Source: Cytobacillus solani
GTDB taxonomy: Bacteria > Bacillota > Bacilli > Bacillales > Cytobacillaceae
Direction of reading: 5' to 3'
DNA length: 64,000 bases
Assembly: GCF_001420595.1 (NCBI RefSeq)
Contig: NZ_LJIX01000006.1
Span: forward strand, 3,705,058 to 3,769,057
Shown: positions 8,759 through 17,848 of the stretch, piece by piece
Numbering within the stretch: position 1 is the stretch's first letter
How the letters are laid out: every line of letters starts with the position of its first letter
Made by a program: the position numbers and the translations under genes
The notes under the pieces: model-generated
Told to the model about the DNA's origin: nothing
Databases searched by the model: none
Seen by the model: the letters and a program-made list of their open reading frames with translations, nothing else

Positions 8759-9073
8759 TTACGCATGTTTGCTAAGAAGTTCAACAAGTGCTTCTTTCGG
8801 CTGGAAGCCAACAACCTTATCCACAACTTCTCCGTCTTTAAGAACTAGTAAAGTTGGAATACTCATCACACCATATTTAGCTGCTGTTTCTTGATTTTCA
8901 TCCACATCAAGCTTAACGATTTTTACTTTATCACCCATTTCAGCATCCACTTCTTCTAATACTGGAGCGATCATTTTACATGGTCCACACCATGGAGCCC
9001 AGAAATCTACAAGCACTGCGCCTGAAGCCGTTTCATTAGTAAAAGTTTGATCTGTCACATTTGTAATTGCCAT
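8759..9073 (-). CDS. trxA: Thioredoxin
   Basis: Small cytoplasmic disulfide reductase supplying electrons to ribonucleotide reductase, peroxiredoxins and others. The active site WCGPC is at residues 28-32, and the cis-proline region [12 protein letters not shown] is near residue 75. At 104 residues it is exactly the usual length. The start has a TAGGAGG ribosome binding site. It lies alone between the etf genes and uvrC, in the same order as in B. subtilis. Confidence 0.97.
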   Translation of the reverse strand: MAITNVTDQTFTNETASGAVLVDFWAPWCGPCKMIAPVLEEVDAEMGDKVKIVKLDVDENQETAAKYGVMSIPTLLVLKDGEVVDKVVGFQPKEALVELLSKHA

Positions 9074-9221
9074 ATTTATTTCCTCCTAAAAAATTCTACT
9101 CAAATTCTAACGACAGTATATCATCGTTTATGTAATGATGCTATCTATTTGCTTCAAATTGTAATGTCCCCTTAAAGCCTTTTTAATATGCAGAACAATA
9201 GCAAAGCCCTACGTAATGAAG

Positions 9222-9246
9222 AAAACGAGCGGCACAGGCCGCCCGT
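9222..9246 (-). terminator. Intrinsic terminator downstream of etfA
   Basis: CGGGCGGC and GCCGCTCG pair around CTGT and are followed by TTTTCTTC on the minus strand, just after the etfA stop codon. Confidence 0.7.
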
Positions 9247-9253
9247 ATTGTTA

Positions 9254-10231
9254 TTAAGCATTTACTAATATTTTTCGAAACTCTTCTGTTAGCATCGGTA
9301 CAACTTCAAATAAATCGCCGACAATTCCATAATCAGCTACTTTAAAGATATTTGCTTCTGGATCTTTATTGATGGCAACAATTACTTTAGAATTAGACAT
9401 TCCTGCAAGATGCTGAATCGCACCTGAAATTCCACATGCAATATAAAGATCAGGAGTAACTACTTTTCCTGTTTGGCCAATCTGTAAGGAGTAATCGCAA
9501 TAATCCGCATCACACGCTCCACGAGAGGCGCCAACAGCACCATTTAAAACTTTTGCAAGCTCTTTTAATGGTTCAAATCCTTCTTCACTCTTCACTCCAC
9601 GTCCACCGGCGATAATTACTTTTGCTTCGGATAAATCAACGCCTTCACTTGCTTTGCGCACAACCTCTTTAATAACGGTACGAAGATCTTTAATATCAAC
9701 TGATAGAGAAGATGCCTCTCCAGTTCTAGATTCGTCTTTTTCTAATGGGCTAATATTATTGGGACGAATCGTTGCAAAAACTAAACCATCTGTAACGATT
9801 TTCTTCTCAAAAGCTTTACCAGAGTAAATTGGTCTAGTAAAAACTAAATTTCCGCCAGCAACTTCTAAGCCGGTAACATCAGAAATTAAGCCTGAATTTA
9901 ATTTCGCCGCAACTTTAGGAGCAAGGTCCTTGCCTAATGATGTATGACCGAATACTAGACCTTCTGGACTTTCAGCATCAACAATTGCCATCAATGCTTG
10001 TGAGTATCCGTCTGGTGTATATTGCTTTAATTTTTCATCTTCAACTGTAATTACACGATCCGCACCATAGTGGATTAACTCTCCGGATAAAGCGCTTACA
10101 GAATCGCCAATTAGAACACCGACAACTTCTCCGCCTTCTGATGCTATTTTTGCTGCTGCTACTGCTTCAAAAGATACATTACGCAATGATCCATCACGGA
10201 CCTCACCTAATACGATAATTTTTCTAGCCAT
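9254..10231 (-). CDS. etfA: Electron transfer flavoprotein alpha subunit
   Basis: With EtfB, accepts electrons from acyl-CoA dehydrogenases and passes them towards the quinone pool. The C-terminal FAD-binding half has IIAGGRGVKS and QIGQTGKVVTPDLYIACGIS. I chose the ATG at 10231 (MARKIIVLGEV) because AGGGGGT lies ten bases before it; the longer frame from 10255 has no ribosome binding site. This gives 325 residues, the usual size. It is the last gene of the fadR-fadB-etfB-etfA cluster. Confidence 0.94.
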   Translation of the reverse strand: MARKIIVLGEVRDGSLRNVSFEAVAAAKIASEGGEVVGVLIGDSVSALSGELIHYGADRVITVEDEKLKQYTPDGYSQALMAIVDAESPEGLVFGHTSLGKDLAPKVAAKLNSGLISDVTGLEVAGGNLVFTRPIYSGKAFEKKIVTDGLVFATIRPNNISPLEKDESRTGEASSLSVDIKDLRTVIKEVVRKASEGVDLSEAKVIIAGGRGVKSEEGFEPLKELAKVLNGAVGASRGACDADYCDYSLQIGQTGKVVTPDLYIACGISGAIQHLAGMSNSKVIVAINKDPEANIFKVADYGIVGDLFEVVPMLTEEFRKILVNA

Positions 10232-10271
10232 TCGAGTTTTACCCCCTGCGTTCATATTCTTGAATATTCGA

Positions 10272-11045
10272 TCAGACTACTTTCGCTTCTGTATGAAGAA
10301 GATTCACGAGTTCTTTTACTTGATCAGCAAGCTCGCCTTCAAGCACCTTCCCTGCTTCTTTCTTTGGCGGCAAATAGATTTCAATTGTTTTTGTTTTTGC
10401 TTCTACATCAGCTTCTTCAAGATCAAGATCATCAAGCTCAAGTTCATCAAGCGGCTTTTTCTTCGCTTTCATAATCCCCGGAAGTGAAGGATAACGAGGT
10501 TCATTTAATCCTTGTTGTGCAGTAACTAAAAGTGGAAGAGTTGTTTCAATAACTTCAGAATCTCCCTCTACGTCACGTACAACTGTTGCATTGCTTCCAG
10601 CAATATCCAGCTTCGTAATTGTCGTTACATAAGGGATATTCAGAAGCTCTGCTACTCGTGGTCCAACTTGGCCAGAACCGCCATCAATTGCAACATTACC
10701 TGCAATGATTAAGTCAGCATCCTTATCCTTTAAATATTCAGATAGAATTTTCGCAGTCGTAAATTGATCTCCATAATCTAAATCATCTTCTGTATTAATT
10801 AAAACGGCTTTATCTGCTCCCATTGCTAATGCCGTTCGCAGCTGCTTTTCTGTTTCTTCATTCCCTACAGAAACAACAGTAACTTCTCCACCTTGTGCAT
10901 CACGCACTTGGATTGCTTCTTCTATTGCATATTCATCATACGGATTAATAATAAATTCTGCACCATCTTCATTTATTTGCCCACCTGAAATCGTGATTTT
11001 TTCCTCTGTATCAAAGGTTCTTTTCATTAAAACATAGATGTTCAT
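10272..11045 (-). CDS. etfB: Electron transfer flavoprotein beta subunit
   Basis: Partner of EtfA, binding AMP and docking on acyl-CoA dehydrogenases. It opens with MNIYVLMKRTFDTEEKI and shows the family segments NPYDEYAIEEAI and RYPSLPGIMKAKKKP. At 257 residues it is normal length. A TAGGAGG ribosome binding site precedes the ATG. The gap of about 40 bases to etfA implies a shared transcript. The 212-base gap to fadB upstream holds nothing I recognise. Confidence 0.94.
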   Translation of the reverse strand: MNIYVLMKRTFDTEEKITISGGQINEDGAEFIINPYDEYAIEEAIQVRDAQGGEVTVVSVGNEETEKQLRTALAMGADKAVLINTEDDLDYGDQFTTAKILSEYLKDKDADLIIAGNVAIDGGSGQVGPRVAELLNIPYVTTITKLDIAGSNATVVRDVEGDSEVIETTLPLLVTAQQGLNEPRYPSLPGIMKAKKKPLDELELDDLDLEEADVEAKTKTIEIYLPPKKEAGKVLEGELADQVKELVNLLHTEAKVV

Positions 11046-11257
11046 GATTTCCCTCCTAATTATAAAAAGTGGAAGCCCTTCACCAGAGGCAGTAAATAGA
11101 TACCCCTAGGTTCTAGAAGCTAGTAAGTGACAAATAGAAACATTTCACCACTTCAAAAGATTATGATAATTTATTGCATAAAAAGAGATAAGAATCTCCC
11201 TTTACAAACTATTATAATAGATAACTAGTTCTTTGAAAACGAATATTCATGCAATTT

Positions 11258-12031
11258 CTATTTGCCTGTAAACTTCGGTTCTCTTTTTTCGATAAAAGCT
11301 GAGATTCCTTCTTTTCCATCATTAGAAACGAACACTTCTCCAAAGAGCTCTGCTTCCTTTTTGACCCCATCTAGGAACTTGTCTGTTTTGGAATAATTTA
11401 ATAGTTCGATTGCAGCTTTAATAGAAACAGGGCTTTTCTTGGCAATTTTCTTTGCCAATTTATAAGCATTTTCTAAAAGCTCGCTTTCCGGATACGCATG
11501 GTTGGCTAATCCGTATTGAACAGCCTCTAGTCCTGTGATCGGCTCACTCGTAAACAGCATTTCAGCAGCTCTTGCAGCACCGACATATCGAGGCAAACGC
11601 TGAGTCCCAGCAAATCCAGGTATTAGTCCTAGCTGCAGCTCTGGCAATCCTAGCTTTGCATTATCCGCAACTAGCCTGAAATGGCATCCCATTGCAAGCT
11701 CTAAACCACCGCCAAGAGCGGCCCCATGAATGGCTGCAATAATAGGCTTTGGAAATCTTTCCATTCGTTCAAAAAGGTCTTGCCCATATGTAGACAATTT
11801 AGCGAATGCATCGCCCGTTTCAATTGTAGTGAATTCCTTAATATCAGCTCCTGCAGAAAAGAATCGGCCCTCACCCTGAATCAAAACCACTCGAATCTCA
11901 TCATTTGATTCTACTTCATCAAGTACAGCAGATAATTCCTTTAACACGCCTGATGAAAGAGCGTTTGCAGGCGGTCTGTTAATCGTAATCGTTGCAACCA
12001 TATCCTGATAAGACCAATTTAAAAATTCCAT
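11258..12031 (-). CDS. fadB: Enoyl-CoA hydratase (FadB, crotonase family)
   Basis: Hydrates enoyl-CoA in beta-oxidation. It is a single crotonase-fold domain of about 257 residues with the oxyanion-hole segments GRFFSAGADIKEF and AIHGAALGGGLELAMGC, and Glu in LPELQLGLIPGFAGTQRLPR. Two ATGs compete: the first (12037) directly abuts the GGGGG ribosome binding site, so the second (12031), six bases further, is the likely start. It sits immediately after fadR with 27 bases between, as in B. subtilis ysiA-ysiB, and is expected to be repressed by FadR. Confidence 0.92.
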   Translation of the reverse strand: MEFLNWSYQDMVATITINRPPANALSSGVLKELSAVLDEVESNDEIRVVLIQGEGRFFSAGADIKEFTTIETGDAFAKLSTYGQDLFERMERFPKPIIAAIHGAALGGGLELAMGCHFRLVADNAKLGLPELQLGLIPGFAGTQRLPRYVGAARAAEMLFTSEPITGLEAVQYGLANHAYPESELLENAYKLAKKIAKKSPVSIKAAIELLNYSKTDKFLDGVKKEAELFGEVFVSNDGKEGISAFIEKREPKFTGK

Positions 12032-12058
12032 TTCCATCCCCCTTTTTGGCTGACTGTG

Positions 12059-12643
12059 CTAGCTCCTCATGAACCCATTAAGAAGTAACTTGTGAACCGG
12101 GTCTGCTAAAGCTGTGATGTCATACTTTTGATCATTCATCACCCATGTGGTAGCTGTCTCGTCCATCGTACCAAAAATCATCTGCCTAGCCAACCTTATA
12201 TCAAGAGTGGAAGAAAATTCGCCGCTTTCTTTTCCATTCATTAAAATTTGTTCGATTAAGGCAAGATACCCTTTTAGCACTTCATTTATTTTATGACGGA
12301 GATCTATGTTTGATTGTCGCAGCTCTAATTGAGTGACAATTGCCAGATGCCTGTCATCTGAAAGAATTTGAAAATGTGTTTCTACAATCATTCGCAATTT
12401 CTCGGCAGCAGATTCTGTCCCTACAATTTTCTCTTCTGCCATTTCTACAAAATTACCCATTTTTTCTTGAAAGAGAGAGATTAATATATCTTCTTTATTC
12501 TTGAAATATAAGTAGATGGTTCCATCAGCTACACCAGCCTGTTTAGCAATTTTTGAAACTTGAGCCTGGTGGTAGCCATTTTCTGCGATAACAATGACAG
12601 CCGCATCAATGATTTGGCGATATTTCGGTTTATTCTTTTTCAA
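12059..12643 (-). CDS. fadR: Fatty-acid degradation repressor FadR (TetR family)
   Basis: TetR-type repressor released by long-chain acyl-CoA. The N-terminal helix-turn-helix is QVSKIAKQAGVADGTIYLYFKNKEDIL, split here as QVSKIAKQAGVADG followed by TIYLYFKNKED (about residues 28-55). The ligand domain contains LAIVTQLELRQSN and RLARQMIFGTMDE, nearly the B. subtilis FadR sequence. I chose the TTG at 12643, five to six bases after GGAGGAGGG, giving 194 residues; the longer frame from 12670 runs into a repeat element. Its own promoter carries a FadR operator, so it should be autoregulated. Confidence 0.93.
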   Translation of the reverse strand: MKKNKPKYRQIIDAAVIVIAENGYHQAQVSKIAKQAGVADGTIYLYFKNKEDILISLFQEKMGNFVEMAEEKIVGTESAAEKLRMIVETHFQILSDDRHLAIVTQLELRQSNIDLRHKINEVLKGYLALIEQILMNGKESGEFSSTLDIRLARQMIFGTMDETATTWVMNDQKYDITALADPVHKLLLNGFMRS

Positions 12644-12664
12644 ACTTTCCCTCCTCCAAGAAAT

Positions 12665-12811
12665 GCGCAAGCGCCTTGGTCATCACCGTACAAACTGGAA
12701 GGGCCGGTTCTTTCGATAAAGGAAACACGGTGAGCGAGAGCGAACCGATGTTGACTTATCGTAGGGAGGGGACCTGAAGTTTGATAGGTGATAGGCGCTG
12801 AAGCTAGACAA
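12665..12811. repeat. Intergenic element with gcgcaagcgcc/ctagacaa ends, family B copy 1
   Basis: A 147-bp element starting GCGCAAGCGCCTTGGTCATC and ending GGCGCTGAAGCTAGACAA, whose ends are complementary (GCGCC against GGCGC). The interior ACACGGTGAGCGAGAGCGA...GATGTTGACTTATCGTAGG recurs at 19660-19805. It lies in the fadR leader between the promoter at 12924-12952 and the fadR start, so it is probably transcribed. With the flanking sites it fills the 421-base fadR-lcfA gap. Confidence 0.75.
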
Positions 12812-12898
12812 CTCCCAAAGACAAAAATTATTTACTTTCTTATCTTTGACAATTTCAAGCTATTACTTTGATGTGTATATATGGAGCATTTTTGATAA

Positions 12899-12916
12899 TG
12901 AATGAATCATCATTCA
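12899..12916. promoter_or_regulatory. FadR operator on the fadR promoter
   Basis: TGAATGAATCATCATTCA is an 18-bp dyad with TGAATGA/TCATTCA arms, matching the B. subtilis FadR consensus TGAATGANTANTCATTCA except at one central base. It begins eight bases downstream of the -10 hexamer, over the transcription start, fitting repression. Confidence 0.85.
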
Positions 12917-12923
12917 TATTTTT

Positions 12924-12952
12924 ATAATAATGGCACTATTCATTTCTGTCAA
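12924..12952 (-). promoter_or_regulatory. Sigma-A promoter of fadR-fadB-etfB-etfA
   Basis: A perfect TTGACA (12952-12947) and TATTAT (12929-12924), 17 bases apart on the minus strand, with the FadR operator immediately downstream. Confidence 0.8.
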
Positions 12953-13034
12953 GAAATTACGGGATAAATATTATTATAACCGACTTCATTTAGAATAACT
13001 ACTGTAGAGAATACGGACAAGCTAATAAGTTCGA

Positions 13035-13062
13035 AAATAAAGAGCCGATAAATCGGTCTCTG
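13035..13062 (-). terminator. Intrinsic terminator of lcfA
   Basis: GAGACCGAT and ATCGGCTCT form the stem, with TTTATTTT after it on the minus strand. It ends the lcfA transcript before the separate fadR promoter, unlike a single lcfA-fadR operon. Confidence 0.7.
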
Positions 13063-13064
13063 GA

Positions 13065-14768
13065 TTAAGCCCGTTTTTCTTGTTCAGCTTGAATCTTCTT
13101 TTTATCTTCATCCACTAATGCTCTTCTCAGAATTTTGCCAACCGCTGTTTTCGGAAGCTCATCACGAAATTCATAAATTCTAGGTGCCTTAAACGCAGCA
13201 AGATGCTTTCTAGCAAATTTATTTAGCTCTTCCTCACTAACAGTCGCCCCATCTTTCAAAACAATATAAGCTTTAACTGTTTCTCCCCGATAAGGGTCTG
13301 GTACACCAGCTGCAACAACTTCCTGTACTGCTGGATGTTCATAAAGAACCTCTTCTATTTCTCGAGGATAAATATTGTAGCCCCCAGCAATAATCATATC
13401 TTTCTTCCGATCAACAACATAGAAATATCCGCTTTCATCCATATAACCAAGATCGCCTGTTAGGAGCCAGCCATCCCTTAATGTATCTGCCGTATCATCT
13501 GGGCGATTCCAATACCCTTTCATAACTTGCGGGCCTTTAACAGCTATTTCTCCTACTTCACCTGGCGGCAATTGCTCACCTGTTTCCATTGAAAAAATAG
13601 CAGCATCTGTATCCGGCCATGGCACGCCAATGCTTCCTTTTACACGTGGGCGATCCCAAAGGAAGTTTGCATGTGTAACAGGAGAGGATTCTGTTAGCCC
13701 GTACCCTTCAACAAGCTTTCCGCCAGTCACTTCTTCAAATTTTTGCTGGACTTCAACTGGCAGTGCCGCCGAGCCGCTAATACATGAATCAATCGATGAT
13801 AGGTCATACTTTTTCAAATCTGGATGGTTCAATAGACCAATATAGATGGTTGGTGCTCCAGGAAATAATGTTGGCCGCTGTTTTTGAATCGTTTTAAGTG
13901 TCGTCTCAGCATCGAATTTCGGGAGCAATACCATTTTATTAGCATCCATCACGGACAAAATTAAAACGGTGGTCATCCCGTATACATGGAAGAACGGTAA
14001 AATCCCCAATACAACTTCCTGTCCTGGTGTTGTTTTATACAACCACGCACGGCACATGGCAGCATTCGAAACAAGATTTCGATGAGTAAGCATCACACCT
14101 TTTGGAAAACCTGTTGTCCCCCCAGTGTATTGTAATAAGGCTAAATCCTCTTCGAAATCAAAGTCATACTCCTTTAGCTTTCGATTTGGATGCTTTAATA
14201 TTTCAGTTAATAAATGATGATTGCCTTCATGCTTAACGTTCACAACTATTCCATACTGCTTTTTTTGAATAAATGGATAGATCAAGTTTTTTGGAAAGGG
14301 GAGGAAGTCTTTGATAGCGGTTACAATTACATGCTGCAAATCCGTTTGAGCCATCACTTTTGTTACACGCGGAAATAATATATCCATTGTGATGATTGCC
14401 TTTGCACCTGAATCTTTCATTTGGTATTCAAGTTCACGTTCCATATAAAGCGGATTCGTTTGAACAACCACTCCTCCAGCCATTAATATTCCATAATAGC
14501 TTATCACTGCAGCCGGCATATTCGGCAGCATAATGGCTACCCGATCGCCTTTTTCAATTCCCATTTCTTGTAGATACCCAGCAAATTTCAATGCAGATTC
14601 ATAGATTTCACTAAAGGTATATTCCTTACCCATAAAGTGAATAGCGATTTTATTCGGATGCTCATCTGCAGCCTTTTTTAAATAATCCTGGACGGATTGC
14701 TTTATATAATTCAAAGTTGAGGGGATTTCGTCCGGATAATTTTTAAGCCATGGCTTTTGTTCTAACAT
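13065..14768 (-). CDS. lcfA: Long-chain fatty acid-CoA ligase
   Basis: Activates fatty acids to acyl-CoA with ATP, feeding beta-oxidation and producing the FadR ligand. It is an ANL-superfamily enzyme of 567 residues. The AMP-binding motif YTGGTTGFPKGVMLTH is near residue 213, GYGLTESSP near 360, and the C-terminal hinge and lysine region has TGDLGYMDESGYFYVVDRKKD and LPKTAVGKILRRAL. It has its own promoter and a palindrome at the transcription start, separate from the fadR promoter. It is probably a peripheral membrane or cytoplasmic enzyme. Confidence 0.93.
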   Translation of the reverse strand: MLEQKPWLKNYPDEIPSTLNYIKQSVQDYLKKAADEHPNKIAIHFMGKEYTFSEIYESALKFAGYLQEMGIEKGDRVAIMLPNMPAAVISYYGILMAGGVVVQTNPLYMERELEYQMKDSGAKAIITMDILFPRVTKVMAQTDLQHVIVTAIKDFLPFPKNLIYPFIQKKQYGIVVNVKHEGNHHLLTEILKHPNRKLKEYDFDFEEDLALLQYTGGTTGFPKGVMLTHRNLVSNAAMCRAWLYKTTPGQEVVLGILPFFHVYGMTTVLILSVMDANKMVLLPKFDAETTLKTIQKQRPTLFPGAPTIYIGLLNHPDLKKYDLSSIDSCISGSAALPVEVQQKFEEVTGGKLVEGYGLTESSPVTHANFLWDRPRVKGSIGVPWPDTDAAIFSMETGEQLPPGEVGEIAVKGPQVMKGYWNRPDDTADTLRDGWLLTGDLGYMDESGYFYVVDRKKDMIIAGGYNIYPREIEEVLYEHPAVQEVVAAGVPDPYRGETVKAYIVLKDGATVSEEELNKFARKHLAAFKAPRIYEFRDELPKTAVGKILRRALVDEDKKKIQAEQEKRA

Positions 14769-14800
14769 TGTAGTCCCTCCTTTATACTAAATAAATTTTT

Positions 14801-14819
14801 CGAACATTCAAACTGTTCG
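14801..14819. promoter_or_regulatory. Palindrome at the lcfA transcription start
   Basis: CGAACATTCAAACTGTTCG has CGAACA/TGTTCG arms with a seven-base centre. It lies directly after the lcfA -10 box, where a repressor would bind. It includes TGAATG, one FadR half-site, on the minus strand but is not a canonical FadR operator. Confidence 0.4.
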
Positions 14820-14824
14820 CTCCT

Positions 14825-14853
14825 ATTATAATATAATGAGGATTACATGACAA
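14825..14853 (-). promoter_or_regulatory. Sigma-A promoter of lcfA
   Basis: TTGTCA (14853-14848) and a perfect TATAAT (14830-14825) with a 17-base spacer on the minus strand, about 57 bases upstream of the lcfA ATG. Confidence 0.7.
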
Positions 14854-14951
14854 TTAGAATAAGCCTAAACGCTTATATGGAAATTAAACATATATAAAAA
14901 ATCGCCATATGAATATGACGATTTACTTAAAAAAGTTATTAATGATTAGGC

Positions 14952-15029
14952 TTAAAAAAACACATAATAAGCACCTAGCAGAATAAATACACCACATAGG
15001 ACAAATAATACTTTTGCTAATTTTTCCAC
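14952..15029 (-). CDS. Tiny single-pass membrane peptide, 25 residues
   Basis: GTG start at 15029 preceded by AAGGAGCG ten bases upstream. The product begins MEKLAKVLFVLCGV and ends YYVFF: a short basic/acidic head followed by one continuous hydrophobic helix of about 20 residues. It lies 15 bases after the yshE stop codon on the same strand, so it can be read from the mutSB-yshE transcript. I do not recognise a family. Short membrane peptides of this kind often modulate a neighbouring membrane complex, but no role can be assigned here. Confidence 0.55.
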   Translation of the reverse strand: MEKLAKVLFVLCGVFILLGAYYVFF

Positions 15030-15044
15030 GTGAATGATCGCTCC

Positions 15045-15452
15045 TTAAGAAATTCCAGCACCAATAATATAGGACAAGCCAATTGAAATAATCATTGAAA
15101 TTAAGCCAACAGCCTTATTATTATTTTCGATTTCCTTGTCTATATTGAATTTTGGAGTTAAAAATTCAAATATAAAATAACCGATAAGCAGAAGGATAAA
15201 TCCAAAGACCCCCCAGCTGATCATCATTAGCAATTTATCATTATGCATAATGGAATGCCGAAAAACATTAGCAATTCCAAAGATTTTCCCCCCGGTAGCC
15301 ATAGCAACTGCGACGTTTCCATTTTTTATTTCTTCCCAGTTTTTGTATTTTGTGACCAGTTCAAAAATGGCCAGAAAAACAATCATACAGAGGATAACAA
15401 CACTAAAATACCCAGCCGTTTGCACAAACTCATTTTCCCAGAATTGGTTCAT
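15045..15452 (-). CDS. yshE: DUF350 family membrane protein (YshE-like)
   Basis: A 135-residue integral membrane protein with about four hydrophobic segments, including GYFSVVILCMIVFLAIFELV, ISWGVFGFILLLIGYFIF and VGLISMIISIGLSYIIGAG. It fits the DUF350/YshE family, whose function is unknown. I chose the ATG at 15452, seven bases after GGGGAG; the frame can be extended to TTG 15470. It follows mutSB with 18 bases between, the same order as B. subtilis. Confidence 0.8.
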   Translation of the reverse strand: MNQFWENEFVQTAGYFSVVILCMIVFLAIFELVTKYKNWEEIKNGNVAVAMATGGKIFGIANVFRHSIMHNDKLLMMISWGVFGFILLLIGYFIFEFLTPKFNIDKEIENNNKAVGLISMIISIGLSYIIGAGIS

Positions 15453-15470
15453 ACCCATTCTCCCCGCCAA

Positions 15471-17825
15471 TTATTTAAATTCTACTACGGTGACACCAGA
15501 ACCGCCTTCACCAGCTTCACCAAAGCGAATATTCTTAACTGCACGATGATTGCGTAAATATTCCTGTACTCCTTGTCTTAACGCACCTGTTCCTTTTCCG
15601 TGGATAATAGAAACACGAGGGTAAGCAGCTAAAAGTGCATCATCAATATATTTCTCAACACGCAGCAAGGCATTTTCGTATCGCTCTCCCCTTAAGTCTA
15701 ATTCAAGACTAACATGGAAATCTCTTCCCTTTACAATCGCCATTGGTTTTGTTTCAACTGGTTTTGGACTTTTAATGAACTCTAAATCTTTTTCAGCGAC
15801 TTTCATTTTCAGGATTCCTATTTGCACTTGCCACTCGTTGTCAGAGGTCTTTTTAATGAGATGCCCCTTTTGATCAAAGCTTAATACCTTAACTTCATCC
15901 CCTTTAGTAAAGGTGTGTTTTTCTTTCCCTTTTACTGATATTTTCGTTTTGTTTATTTTCGGTGCTGCTTCTTCTAATCGTCTTTTTGCATCAATAAGTT
16001 CATGTTCTTTTATTTCTGCAGCCTTTTCAATGCGCATTTTTCTTAAATCGCTAATGATTTTCTCTGCTTCAGCTTTTGCTTGCTCAATAATCGCAGCGGC
16101 TTTTTCAGCGGCTTTTTCATGAAGTGTATCCTTTTGATCATAAAATTCAATCATTTGCTTCTGCAAATCCTTATGCAGCTTTTCGGCACTTTTTAGGAAG
16201 TCATTTGCTTCTTCCCGCTCAGTCTCGGCAATCCTTTTGCTCTCTTCCAATGAGGCAATCATATTTTCAACCTGATTGCTGTCTGCGCTAATATAGGAAC
16301 GCGCAGTCCGAATCACCTCATCATTTAAACCTAGCCTTTTGGATATTTCAAACGCATTGCTTCGCCCTGGTACGCCAATTAACAGCTTGTATGTAGGACT
16401 CAATGACTCAATATCAAATTCTACACTCGCGTTAATGACTCCTTCTCGATTATAGCCGTATGCCTTCAATTCAGGGTAATGAGTTGTTGCTATTACCCTT
16501 GCTCCTCGTTTATACACTTCATCAAGAATCGAGATAGCAAGTGCAGCTCCTTCTTGCGGATCTGTACCCGCTCCTAATTCATCAAAAAGAACAAGGCTGT
16601 TATCATCCACTTTATTTAGGATATCAACGATATTCACCATATGTGATGAGAAGGTACTTAGACTCTGCTCTATTGATTGTTCATCCCCAATATCGGCATA
16701 AACAGCACCGAAGACAGCTGTTTCAGACCCATCCAGTGCAGGGATCTGCAAGCCTGCTTGTGCCATTAACGTACATAAGCCAACCGTCTTTAATGTGACT
16801 GTTTTTCCGCCCGTATTTGGACCTGTAATAACAATGGTTGTAAAGTCTTTCCCTAATGTCACATCATTAGCCACTACCTCATCAGCTGGAATAAGCGGAT
16901 GACGTGCTTTAAATAGAGAAATTCGGCCTTCATTATTTACTTGTGGCATTGTTCCCTTCATTCGTTTACTGTAACGAGCCTTAGCAAACATAAAATCAAT
17001 TTCCGCCAGCACGTCAACAATGATTTCAAGCTCCGCACTTTCTTCAGAAACCTTACCCGAAAGTTCAATCAAAATTCGTTCAACTTCCTGCTGTTCCTTC
17101 ACACGTATTTCCTGAAGTTCATTATTTAATTGAACGATCGATTGCGGTTCAATAAATAATGTTTGCCCAGAGGAACTTTGATCATGAACAATTCCGCCGT
17201 AATGTCCCTTATACTCCTGCTTAACCGGGATAACGAAGCGGTCATTTCGAATCGTAATAATCGCATCAGAAAGCATCTTCTGTGCATTTGAAGAACGAAT
17301 CATACTTTCTAGCCGCTCACGCACTCGCGATTCCTTCGTACGTAATTGATTGCGGAGAGATCGAAGGGCTTCGCTCGCACTATCAAGCACTTCCCCATTA
17401 TCATCTATGGCATTTTTTATTGTTGTTTCTAAATTAGCTAGCACATTGTATCTGCTCACGTAGTCTAACAAGATGGGGAGGCTGCTTCTTTCATCCACAA
17501 ATTCTTCAATAAACCTTTTGATTTGTCTGCTTGCATGGATGGTGCTCGCAACTTGAGTCAGTTCTTGTGGGCTGAGCATTCCACCTATAACAGACCGTTT
17601 AACATGCGGGCGAATATCAAAGATTCCTCCAAGAGGCACATTTCCTTTTATACGCAATACTTTAACCGCCTCATCTGTTTCCTCTTGCCAGCGTACTACC
17701 TCGGCATAGTCAATTGACGGCATTAAACTTTCCGCTTTTCTTTTCCCTAGTGAAGAGGACACATGTTCAACTAGCTGATCCTTCACTTTATGAAATTCAA
17801 GTACTCTTAAAATACGTTCCTGCAT
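15471..17825 (-). CDS. mutSB: MutS2 endonuclease / ribosome-rescue ATPase
   Basis: MutS paralogue lacking the mismatch-recognition domain; B. subtilis MutS2 acts on collided ribosomes and in recombination. The middle ATPase has Walker A GPNTGGKT (near residue 335), [18 protein letters not shown] and Walker [15 protein letters not shown] coiled-coil stretch follows (about 510-620). The C-terminal Smr nuclease domain has [12 protein letters not shown] and [15 protein letters not shown] chose the ATG at 17825 after TAGGAGGT, giving 784 residues as in B. subtilis; the longer frame overlaps the polX stop. It is coupled to polX upstream. Confidence 0.94.
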   Translation of the reverse strand: MQERILRVLEFHKVKDQLVEHVSSSLGKRKAESLMPSIDYAEVVRWQEETDEAVKVLRIKGNVPLGGIFDIRPHVKRSVIGGMLSPQELTQVASTIHASRQIKRFIEEFVDERSSLPILLDYVSRYNVLANLETTIKNAIDDNGEVLDSASEALRSLRNQLRTKESRVRERLESMIRSSNAQKMLSDAIITIRNDRFVIPVKQEYKGHYGGIVHDQSSSGQTLFIEPQSIVQLNNELQEIRVKEQQEVERILIELSGKVSEESAELEIIVDVLAEIDFMFAKARYSKRMKGTMPQVNNEGRISLFKARHPLIPADEVVANDVTLGKDFTTIVITGPNTGGKTVTLKTVGLCTLMAQAGLQIPALDGSETAVFGAVYADIGDEQSIEQSLSTFSSHMVNIVDILNKVDDNSLVLFDELGAGTDPQEGAALAISILDEVYKRGARVIATTHYPELKAYGYNREGVINASVEFDIESLSPTYKLLIGVPGRSNAFEISKRLGLNDEVIRTARSYISADSNQVENMIASLEESKRIAETEREEANDFLKSAEKLHKDLQKQMIEFYDQKDTLHEKAAEKAAAIIEQAKAEAEKIISDLRKMRIEKAAEIKEHELIDAKRRLEEAAPKINKTKISVKGKEKHTFTKGDEVKVLSFDQKGHLIKKTSDNEWQVQIGILKMKVAEKDLEFIKSPKPVETKPMAIVKGRDFHVSLELDLRGERYENALLRVEKYIDDALLAAYPRVSIIHGKGTGALRQGVQEYLRNHRAVKNIRFGEAGEGGSGVTVVEFK

Positions 17826-17848
17826 GAGGATTCTACCTCCTATTCCAT

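Noticed and set aside
14801-14819. LexA (SOS) box before lcfA
   Set aside because: The CGAAC and GTTCG halves are nine bases apart; the Bacillus LexA site needs four.
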